Below are positions 43,590-52,185 of a DNA stretch of 64,000 nt, piece by piece (positions within the stretch are counted from its first letter, which is position 1; every line of letters begins with the position of its first letter). The notes beneath the pieces were generated by a model that was not told the origin of the DNA, made no database searches, and saw only the letters and a program-made list of their open reading frames with translations. Origin of the DNA: Aquarana catesbeiana (Eukaryota; Chordata; Amphibia; Anura; Ranidae); contig NC_133331.1 in the NCBI RefSeq assembly GCF_042186555.1, positions 151,501 to 215,500 on the forward strand, read 5' to 3'. A program made the position numbers and the translations under genes.

Positions 43590-44008
43590 TATCAGAAACC
43601 ATGAAATCAGACCGAGACAGAAGTACAGTTAAATCACACTTGTTTAATAATAAAAGTAAAAAGAACAAATGTAGTCAAAACATAGCCAAAGTTCGGTAAC
43701 CTGAGTGGATAGTCAGACAAGCCAGAAATTCAGGAAGCCAGGGATCAGCGTAGTGGAACAACAAGCAGGATCTGGAGCCAGAAGGAATGTCAGCCAAGCA
43801 AGTCTTTAACAGGAACGCAGGAGAGCGTCTCTGTGATGTTGACCAAGGCGAAGGCAGAGATCATCGGGGCTGGACGGCTTAAGTAGGCAGGACTGACAAG
43901 CAGGATATCATCAACAGGTGAGTCACTGTGGAGAGAGATGGGAGCTGCCAATTAGCCGTCAGCTGAGTGGCTAGCTCAGAGAAGGAAGGGCTGAGCCCAG
44001 CCCTGACA
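43590..44008 (-). repeat. 5' LTR of the gypsy element
   Basis: Sense start TGTCAGGGCTGGGCTCAGCC and sense end CATGGTTTCTGATA; the terminal CA is mutated to TA compared with the other LTR. Carries the segment complementary to the candidate primer-binding site. Confidence 0.92.
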
Positions 44009-44395
44009 TAGACAGGATACAAGAGATGGTCAGAGACTGAGGACATGATACAAGAGATGGTCAGAGACTGAGGACATGATACAAGAGATGGTCAGAGACT
44101 GAGGACATGATACAAGAGATGGTCAGAGACTGCAGACATGATACCAGAGATGGTCAGAGACTGCAGACATGATACAAGAGATGGTCAGAGACTGAGGACA
44201 TGATACAAGAGATGGTCAGAGACTGCAGACATGATACCAGAGATGGTCAGAGACTGAAGACATAATACAAGAGATGGTCAGAGACTGCAGACATGATACC
44301 AGAGATGGTCAGAGACTGAAGACATAATACAAGAGATGGTCAGAGACTGAGGACATAATACAATACAGGAGATGGTCAGAGACTGCATCATGAAA
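44009..44395. repeat. 31-bp minisatellite (split by the gypsy element)
   Basis: About 12 copies of GACATGATACAAGAGATGGT + CAGAGACTGAG, with TACCAGAG and CATAATAC variants. Its first five bases (TAGAC) are the gypsy target duplication, and a diverged unit lies beyond the other LTR at 39420-39470. It fades into single-copy sequence at about 44400. Confidence 0.93.
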
Positions 44396-44603
44396 CAGGA
44401 GTTGCTGGAGACTGGGGACATGCTTCATTAGACTGGAGATATATTACATAAGACTGCTAGAAAATATTGCTATAAGAGGGCAATAGGGAAACACAGATAG
44501 GTTACATAGTAGGTGAGGTTGAAAAAAGACACAAGTTCATCAAGTCCAACCTATGTGTGTGATTATGTGTCAGTATTACATTACATATCCCTGTATGTTG
44601 CGG

Positions 44604-45761
44604 TCATTCAGGTGCTTGTTTTGATTGTTTTTTTAAACGATCGATGCTCCCCGCTGAGACCACCGCCTGTGGAAGGGAATTCCACATCCTTGCCACTCTT
44701 ACAGTAAAGAACCCTCTACATAGTTTAAGGTTAAACCTCTTTTCTTCTAATTGTAATGAGTGGCCACGAGTCTTATTAAACTCTCTTCTGCGAAAAAGTT
44801 TTCTCCCTATTGTGGGGTCACCAGTCTGGTATTTATATATTGTGGGGTCACCAGTACAGTATTTATATATTGTGGGGTCACCAGTCCGGTATTTATATAT
44901 TGTGAGGTCACCAGTCCGGTATTTATATATTGTGGGGTCACCAGTCCGGTATTTATATATTGTGGGGTCACCAGTCCGGTATTTATATATTGTGGGGTCA
45001 CCAGTCCGGTATTTATATATTGTGGGGTCACCAGTCCGGTATTTGTATATTGTGGGGTCACCAGTCCGGTATTTATATATTGTGGGGTCACCAGTCCGAT
45101 ATTTGTATATTGTGGGGTCACCAGTCCGGTATTTATATATTGTGGGGTCACCAGTCTGATATTTGTATATTGTGGGGTCACCAGTCCGGTATTTATATAT
45201 TGTGGGGACACCAGTCCGGTATTTATATATTGTGGGGTCACCAGTCTGATATTTGTATATTGTGGGGTCACCAGTCCGGTATTTATATATTGTGGGGTCA
45301 CCAGTCCGGTATTTATATATTGTGGGGTCACCAGTCCGGTATTTGTATATTGTGGGGTCACCAGTCCGGTATTTATATATTGTGGGGTCACCAGTCCGGT
45401 ATTTGTATATTGTGGGGTCACCAGTCCGGTATTTATATATTGTGGGGTCACCAGTCCGGTATTTATATATTGTGGGGTCACCAGTCCGGTATTTGTATAT
45501 TGTGGGGTCACCAGTCCGGTATTTATATATTGTGGGGTCACCAGTCCGGTATTTGTATATTGTGGGGTCACCAGTCCGGTATTTATATATTGTGGGGTCA
45601 CCAGTCCAGTATTTGTATATTGTGGGGTCACCAGTCCGGTATTTATATATTGTGGGGTCACCAGTCCGGTATTTGTATATTGTGGGGTCACCAGTCCGGT
45701 ATTTATATATTGTGGGGTCACCAGTCCGGTATTTATATAATGAAATCATATCCCCTCTCAA
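44604..45761 (-). pseudogene. CR1-clade ORF2 C-terminus with in-frame 10-residue expansion
   Basis: A 385-codon open frame: RGDMISLYKYRTGDPTI, then about 30 extra copies of the decapeptide YKYRTGDPTI, then GRKLFRRREFNKTRGHSLQL and FFTVRVARMWNSLPQAVVSA, the terminal ORF2 signature of the clade. The decapeptide is part of the normal protein sequence at this place (compare GDMINMYKYIRG in the other copy), so a coding segment became a tandem array without losing the frame. The ORF ends SIDRLKKQSKQAPE at 44604. Confidence 0.85.
44809..45740. repeat. 30-bp minisatellite within the CR1 ORF2
   Basis: About 31 copies of TGTGGGGTCACCAGTCCGGT + ATTTATATAT (plus-strand reading), almost uniform. The main variants are ATTTGTATAT, CAGTCTGAT and CAGTACAG. 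It is regular in length throughout, all 30 bp, which points to recent expansion. ORFs on both strands are read-through. Confidence 0.97.
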
Positions 45762-45966
45762 GCGTCTCTTCTCCAGAGAGAATAAGTTCAGAGCTCACAA
45801 CCTTTCCTCATAACTAAGATCCTCCAGACCCTTTATTAGCTTTGTTGCCCTTCTTTGTACTCGCTCCATTTCCAGTACATCCTTCCTGAGGACTGGTGCC
45901 CAGAACTGGACAGCATACTCCAGGTGCGGCCGGACCAGAGTCTTGTAGAGCGGGAGAATTATCGTT

Positions 45967-46185
45967 TTATCTCTGGAGTTGATCCCTTTTTAATGCCAAT
46001 ATTCTGTTTGCTTTGTTAGCAGCAGCTTGGCATTGCATGTCATTGCTGAGCCTATCATCTACTAGGACCCCCAGGTCCTTTTCCATCCTAGATCCCCCCA
46101 GAGGTTCTCCCCCCAGTCTATAGATTGACTTCAGATTTTTACCACCCAAATGCATTATTTTACATTTTTCTACATTGAACCTCAT
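45967..46185 (-). pseudogene. CR1-clade ORF2, thumb/post-RT segment
   Basis: Continues the ORF2 above in a shifted frame: MRFNVEKCKIMHLGGKN, then MEKDLGVLVDDRLSNDMQCQ and AAANKANRILA. This is the same conserved block as MEKDLGVLLDHKLNNNMQCQ in the other CR1 copy (12826). It ends in a second frameshift; the remaining terminal part is read at 45761-44604. Confidence 0.87.
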
Positions 46186-47918
46186 TTGCCATGTAGTCGC
46201 CCCTCCCCCATTAATTTGTTCAGATCTTCTTGCAAGGTTTCCACATCCTGCGGAGAAGTTATTGCCCTGCTTAGCTTAGTATCGTCCACAAATACAGAGA
46301 TGGAACTGTTTATCCCATCCTCCAGATCATTTATGAACAAATTAAATAGGATTGGTCCCAGCACAGAACCCTGGGGAACCCCACTACCCACCCCTGACCA
46401 TTCTGAGTACTCCCCATTTATCACCACCCTCTGAACTCGCCCTTGTAGCCAGTTTTCAATCCATGTACTCACCCTATGGTCCATGCCAACGCACCTTATT
46501 TTGTACAGTAAACGTTTATGGGGAACTGTGTCAAATGCTTTTGCAAAATCCAGATACACCACGTCTACGGGCCTTCCTTTATCTAGATGGCAACTCACCT
46601 CCTCATAGAAGGTTAATAGATTGGTTTGGCAAGAACGATTCTTCATGAATCCATGCTGATTAATGCTAATGATACCTTTCTTATTACTAAAATCTTGTAT
46701 ATAGTCCCTTATCATCCCCTCCAAGAGTTTACATACTATTGATGTTAGGCTAACTGGTCTGTAATTCCCAGGGATGTATTTTGGGCCCTTTTTAAATATT
46801 GGTGCTACATTGGCTTTTCTCCAATCAGCTGGTACCATTCCAGTCAATAGACTGTCTGTAAAAATTAGGAACAACGGTCTGGCAATCACCTGACTGAGTT
46901 CCCTAAGTACCCTCGGATGCAAGCCATCTGGTCCCGGTGATTTATTAATGTTAAGTTTCTCAAGTCTAATTTTATTTCCGTCCTCTGATAACCATGTAGG
47001 TGCTTCCTGTGTTGTGTCCTGAGGATAAACACTGCAGTTTTGGTTACTGAAGCCCCCCGATTCACTCGTGAAGACTGAGGAGAAGAATAAATTCAATACC
47101 TTTGTCATCTCCCCATCCTTTGTAACCAGATGTCCTTCCTCATTCTTTATGGGGCCAATATGATCTGTCCTCCCTTTTTTACTATTTACATACTTAAAGA
47201 ATTTCTTGGGATTTTTTTTGCTCTCCTCCGCTATGTGTCTTTCATGTTCTATCTTAGCCACCCTTATTGCACCCTTACATTTCTTATTGCATTCTTTATA
47301 AAGTCTGAATGCTGTGGATGATCCCTCAACCTTGTATTTTTTGAAGGCCTTCTCCTTTGCTTTTATATGCATTTTCACATTGGAGTTAAGCCATCCAGGA
47401 CTTTTGTTCGCTCTTTTAAATTTATTACCCAATGGGATACATTGGCTAATGCCCTTATTTAATATGCTCTTAAAGCAAACCCATCTCTCCTCCGTATTCT
47501 TTGTTCCTAATATTTTATCCCAATTTATGCCTTTTAGCAAGGTTTGTAGTTTAGGGAAGTTGGCTCTTTTGAAATTCAGTGTCTTTGTGTTCCCTTTATG
47601 TTTCCTATTTGTGTGATTTATACTGAAACTAATTGACCTGTGATCGCTGTTACCTAAATTGCCTCGTATTTCCACATCTGTGATCAGGTCTGTATTGTTG
47701 GTAATCAGTAAATCCAGTAATGCTTTATTTCTAGTTGGTGTGTCTACCATCTGACCCATAAAATTGTCCTGCAAGACATTTATTTTCCCCTTCGCTTCAT
47801 CCCTTTGGAGCTCTACCCATAAGGATTCCACCTCCTCTCTAGATGTCTGGTAGGGACCAGAAGGCCCAACAAAAAGACAGCTAGTTGCTGTCATGCTGAT
47901 CCTCTGTCTTCTTTTCAA
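46182..47918 (-). pseudogene. CR1-clade ORF2: endonuclease end and reverse transcriptase
   Basis: An uninterrupted 578-codon frame. Residues about 60-100 carry the endonuclease C-terminus (ALLDLLITNNTDLITDVEIR ... GNLGNSDHRSISFSI, with the SDH catalytic motif). The linker is followed by the reverse transcriptase: INKSPGPDGLHPRVLRELSQ, FKKGPKYIPGNYRPVSLTSI, GFMKNRSCQTNLLTFYEEVS, VVYLDFAKAFDTVPHKRLLY, VPQGSVLGPILFNLFINDLE and the active site FVDDTKL. All RT motifs are present. The ORF ends prematurely after LNKLMGEGRLHGK and coding similarity continues in another frame, so one frameshift near 46180 inactivates it. Confidence 0.92.
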
Positions 47919-47930
47919 TTAGTTTTTATT

Positions 47931-49005
47931 GAATATTCGACATTAAATCAATACCATAATAAAACTGAGAGTTACACAATATTGCATAGTATGCAGGCAG
48001 AATTCCTCCATTTTATGAGTCAAATGATCGCGTTTACCTTTGAACGTTCCTAGGTAAAGTTGTCGCCTCTGTGATTCCGGCACCCCAATGGGATCTAGCT
48101 GTGCCACATACCACAGAGCCGGACCACTTAATAATATCATTCACGTTACCATATGACTGTTGTATATTATTTTCATTGCATGTTATAGTTCCCCTGATCC
48201 TCTGTGTTCAACACCTCAAGTCAAAAACTAGAAGTAAGAGTGCAGATATCGTTTTCTGACTTTTCTCTGACTTTCTGGATCTACAAACTTTTCTCAAGTC
48301 AGTGACGAGTCCAGAAACAACCAAGTCAATGGCAGAAAGTCATCAATCTTCCATAGTTTTGCTTTAATGATCTGACCGACCAATTCTGCCCAACAGTAAA
48401 ATATCAATTCTCCTAAACATTGGAAAGTTTGTCAGCCTCGGGTGGAGCACTTTTTACCACCTGGCTGTGATTCCTCTCTCCTTGACGCTTGTGGTCTCCC
48501 CAAAATTGGGGGTCATGCCTGAGCCTGGCCTTTGCTCTTCTTTCCTCTCTCTCTTTTCTTGTTTTCTTTTTTCTCTCCTGTCATTTTATTTTTTACGCTT
48601 AATGTGTTTTCCCCTCTGCCCATTTTGTGTCTCACATGTTGAATTATCTCATGACAGCTCAATGGACCTCCAACGTGTGTTCTATGAGGGCTTGACCCCC
48701 CGTTCCCATTATACCTAATAATGTCTGTACTATGGCACCATTCTTCTGTTCACTTCCTTTTATATCTTTGTTTTTATATACTTGTCATGTTGTTTAGACA
48801 CTTTGTATATCTTCACAGCACTTCAAGCACTATGTATACATTGCAATCTCTTTAAAAATGAAAAAACATCGAACAAGAAAATATTAATTCTGTGGGATCG
48901 GACCTTTTTATTTCCTGTTTTCCAATTCTCATTGCCTTCACTTTAGGCTGAGAAACCTTTATCCTTTCCGCTAAACACCCTCATTACAAGATCCTTATCT
49001 AGGCT
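47931..49005. other. Old repeat-derived DNA; possible L1-like 3' end
   Basis: TTTTTATTGAATATTCGACA (about 47925-47944) and the T-rich 48540-48600, followed by GTACTATGGCACC and ACTTGTCATGTTGTTTAGAC (48720-48800), have the feel of a 3' end of an L1-like LINE. No coding motif was found and I cannot assign it. Nothing else was identified. Confidence 0.25.
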
Positions 49006-49007
49006 CC

Positions 49008-50612
49008 CCCCCCCCCCACATTACCCGCTGGGCTCCCCCCACATTACCTGCTGGGCTCCCCCCCCCACATTACCTGCTGAACTCCCCCCCACCCCCACCT
49101 TACCTGCTGAACTCCCCCCCACCCCCACCTTACCTGCTGAACTCCCCCCCACCCCCACATTACCCGTGGGCTCCCCCCCACATTACCTGCTGAACCCCCC
49201 CCACATTACCTGCTGAACTCCCCCCCACCCCCACCTTACCCGCTGGGCTCCCCCCCACATTACCTGCTGAACTTCCCCCCACCTTACCCACTGGGCTCCC
49301 CCCCACATTACCCGCTGGGCTCCCCCCCACATTACCCGCTGGGCTCCCCCCCACATTACCTGCTGAACTCCCCCCCCCACCTTACCTGCTGAACTCCCCC
49401 CCTCCTTACCCGCTGGGCTCCCCCCCACATTACCTGCTGAACTCCCCCCCCCCACATTACCTGCTGAACTCCCCCCCACCTTACCTGCTGAACTCCCCCC
49501 CCACCTTACCTGCTGAACTCCCCCCCACCCCCACATTACCCGCTGGGCTCCCCCCACATTACCTGCTGGGCTCCCCCCCCCCACATTACCTGCTGAACTC
49601 CCCCCCACCCCCACCTTACCTGCTGAACTCCCCCCCACCCCCACCTTACCCGTGGGCTCCCCCCCACATTACCTGCTGAACCCCCCCCACATTACCTGCT
49701 GAACTCCCCCCCACCCCCACCTTACCCGCTGGGCTCCCCCCCACATTACCTGCTGAACTTCCCCCCACCTTACCCACTGGGCTCCCCCCCACATTACCCG
49801 CTGGGCTCCCCCCACATTACCCGCTGGGCTCCCCCCACATTACCTGCTGAACTTCCCCCCACCTTACCCACTGGGCTCCCCCCCACATTACCCGCTGGGC
49901 TCCCCCCACATTACCCGCTGGGCTCCCCCCCACATTACCTGCTGAACTCCCCCCCACCCCCACCTTACCCGCTGGGCTCCCCCCCACATTACCTGCTGAA
50001 CTCCCCCCCACCCCCACCTTACCCGCTGGGCTCCCCCCCACATTACCCGCTGAACTTCCCCCCCACCTTACCCGCTGGGCTCCCCCCCACATTACCTGCT
50101 GAACTTCCCCCCACCTTACCCACTGGGCTCCCCCCCACATTACCCGCTGGGCTCCCCCCACATTACCCGCTGGGCTCCCCCCACATTACCCGCTGGGCTC
50201 CCCCCCACATTACCCGCTGAACTTCCCCCCCACATTACCCACTGGGCTCCCCCCACATTACCCGCTGGGCTCCCCCCACATTACCCACTGGGCTCCCCCC
50301 CACATTACCCGCTAGGCTCCCCCCACATTACCCGCTGGGCTCCCCCCCCACATTACCTGCTGAACTCCCCCCCCCACCTTACCTGCTGAACTCCCCCCCA
50401 CCCCCACCTTACCCGCTGGGCTCCCCCCACATTACCTGCTGAACTCCCCCCCACATTACCTGCTGAACTCCCCCCCACATTACCTGCTGAACTCCCCCCC
50501 ACATTACCTGCTGAACTTCCCCCCACCCCCACCTTACCCACTGGGCTCCCCCCCACATTACCTGCTGAACTCCCCCCACCCCCACCCTACCCACTGGGCT
50601 CCCCCCCACCTT
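49008..50612 (-). repeat. Splice-donor minisatellite (23-31-bp C/G-rich unit)
   Basis: About 65 units. On the minus strand each contains the end of an exon-like sequence and a 5' splice-site-like sequence, AG(C/T)(C/T)CAGC(A/G)G|GTAA(T/G)GTGG, followed by a G run. Units are 23-24 bp, or 31 bp when an extra GTGGGGGT is present. The first unit is continuous with the donor of the signal-peptide exon at 50615. The G runs (6-8 G, every ~24 bp) make the minus strand strongly G-quadruplex-prone. Confidence 0.93.
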
Positions 50613-50614
50613 AC

Positions 50615-50683
50615 CTGCTGGGCTTTCTCCAGGAGAGTGATGAGAAGCAGGAGACAGAGCTGGATTTGTGGCAGGATCTTCAT
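50615..50683 (-). CDS. Candidate first coding exon: signal peptide of a secreted/membrane protein
   Basis: ATG at 50683-50681 with A at -3 opens 23 codons beginning MKILPQIQLC, followed by the hydrophobic core LLLLITLL and the polar end EKAQQ. This is a textbook signal peptide: lysine near the N-terminus, a Leu-rich core and a short polar stretch. It ends exactly at a consensus donor, CAG|GTAAGG (exon end 50615, phase 0). Downstream exons would lie at lower coordinates; none was recognised, and repeats fill most of the interval. Leader exons of this shape occur in granule serine proteases and many other secreted proteins, but the family cannot be told from 23 residues. An upstream ATG at 50693, in another frame, overlaps it. 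A chance match is possible. Confidence 0.5.
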
Positions 50684-50990
50684 AATTCCACATTCGATCG
50701 TGTTAGATTAGGTTCAATCAGATCACATATTAGTTCCCGGAAAGTTGTTGGAATTTAAAGATCCATTAAAGGGACTTCAGCCTCGGGTCTCCTTCATCAG
50801 CTCACAGATTCACTTCTCCAGTTTGGAAGCTCCTGGAAGAGTTTCTCTGAAGTCCAAGCTGTTATTTCGGGTTCAAGGTTTACTATTAGCCGCGCGCTGC
50901 TTTCTGTAAAGTGGATTCGTTTTTCTAAAGCTGTACTTTCCTATAGGTGAAAAAAAAAACGACATCTCTTCCTGCTATTCCAGTAATACA
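50684..50990 (-). promoter_or_regulatory. Possible 5' UTR/promoter of the signal-peptide exon
   Basis: About 300 bp of non-repetitive sequence lie upstream (to the right) of the candidate exon. It is bounded on the far side by GGACATGCTGGGAGGGGG repeats (three copies, 50988-51052). No TATA box is convincing close by. Listed only because it is the unique sequence beside the exon. Confidence 0.25.
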
Positions 50991-50999
50991 TGCTGGGAG

Positions 51000-51529
51000 G
51001 GGGGGGGAGGACATGCTGGGAGGGGGGGGGAGGACATGCTGGGAGGGGGGAGGGAATGCGGAAGGTGGTGGCAGAAGTTGTCATTTCAAGGAAAAGGGAG
51101 AGGCTTTGGAGGAGGAACTATAATATGTATATAGAAGAGATATTCTCCGAGAGACTCTTCTATGACTCTTCTATGACTCTTCTATGACTCTTCTATCACC
51201 AAAACATACGACAGTCACCTCACCGCGCCTTTCTCTGCGCTCCATAGCAATGCCATTTTAGCAAACCACTTTAAGACCTAGAAAATTACTTAAAACCCCC
51301 AAATATTATTTGTATGTATATATTTAAGCAGAGGCCCTAGAGAATAAAATGGTGGGTTTTGTAATATTTTATCTCACACGGTATTTACACAGCGATTCTT
51401 CAAACCCATTTTTTTGGGAAAAATACACTTTACCTGCTTGCAGAGAACGCCCGCCTGCAATGCACTGTGGATGGGGACCCCACACAGCCAAAGGGACGTA
51501 CCCATCCATCGCTGCCTGCTGCCGGGGTT
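51000..51529. other. Single-copy-looking DNA with a short 11-bp repeat
   Basis: GACTCTTCTAT is repeated about five times at 51152-51197. The rest (TTAGCAAACCACTTTAAGAC; AGAATAAAATGGTGGG) contains no recognised gene. Confidence 0.45.
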
Positions 51530-52033
51530 AGGACACACACACACCCCCGCCAGCACCCCCCCCACCAGCACACACCCCCCGCCAGCACAACCCCCCCCAC
51601 CAGCACACGCCCCCCCGCCTGCACTCGCACCCCCCCCCGCCAGCACACACACCCCCGCCAGCACACGCCCCCCGCCAGCACACGCCCCCCGCCTGCACTC
51701 ACACCCCCGCCAGCACACACACCCCCGCCAGCACACGCCCCCTGCCAGCACAACCCCCCCCCCCGCCTGCACTCGCACCCCCTGCCAGCACACCCCCCCC
51801 ACCAGCACACGCCCCCCGCCTGCACTCGAACCCCCCCCGCCAGCACACACACCCCCGCCAGCACACGCCCCCCGCCTGCACTCACACCCCCGCCAGCACA
51901 CCCCCCCACGCCAGCACACGCCCCCCTCCTGCACTCACACCCCCGCCAGCACACACCCCCCTGCCAGCACACCCCCCCGCCAGCACCCCCCCCTGCCAGC
52001 ACACACCCCCCCACCAGCACACACCCCCCCGAG
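51530..52033. repeat. C-rich CCAGCACAC minisatellite
   Basis: About 27 irregular copies of a unit of about 19 bp (CCCCCGCCAGCACACAC), with a CCTGCACTCGCACC variant. Long ORFs on both strands (CVLAGGVCWRG; HTPASTRPPPA) are read-through. Confidence 0.93.
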
Positions 52034-52185
52034 TGCAGAGAGATACACAAAGGTAGATCACATGAAACCCGACTGGCGGGCGTTTATTGGGAGACGCAAA
52101 TCCCTCTATAGTGTGAACTTATCTCAGTCCAGAGCACTGAGTGTCATTTCTGTCTGCTGCTCCCTTCCTCTATCTGCATGAGACT

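Larger units (their letters stand above)
39471..44008 (-). mobile_element. Ty3/gypsy chromovirus (LTR retrotransposon), internally deleted
   Basis: A 4.5-kb Metaviridae element on the minus strand bounded by LTRs of 402 and 419 bp. It is flanked by the 5-bp duplication TAGAC (39466-39470 and 44009-44013). Sense order is 5' LTR, gag with one zinc knuckle, protease, reverse transcriptase, RNase H, integrase, chromodomain, polypurine tract, 3' LTR. The chromodomain places it among vertebrate chromoviruses. Frames are broken, one RT catalytic residue is replaced, and the RT segment with the YxDD box is deleted, so it cannot move on its own. The LTRs differ visibly by substitutions and indels, so insertion is not recent. 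Confidence 0.93.
44497..47930 (-). mobile_element. CR1-clade LINE, 5'-truncated, minus strand
   Basis: In the sense strand the element runs from within the endonuclease (47930) through the reverse transcriptase to a 3' UTR that ends GTCTTTTTTCAACCTCACCT, ACTATGTAAC at about 44497, the same 3' end as the copy at 12.7-13.7 kb. A 30-bp minisatellite lies within its ORF2 3' part (44809-45740). The 5' part (5' UTR, any ORF1, N-terminal endonuclease) is missing, as is usual for LINE copies. Confidence 0.9.
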
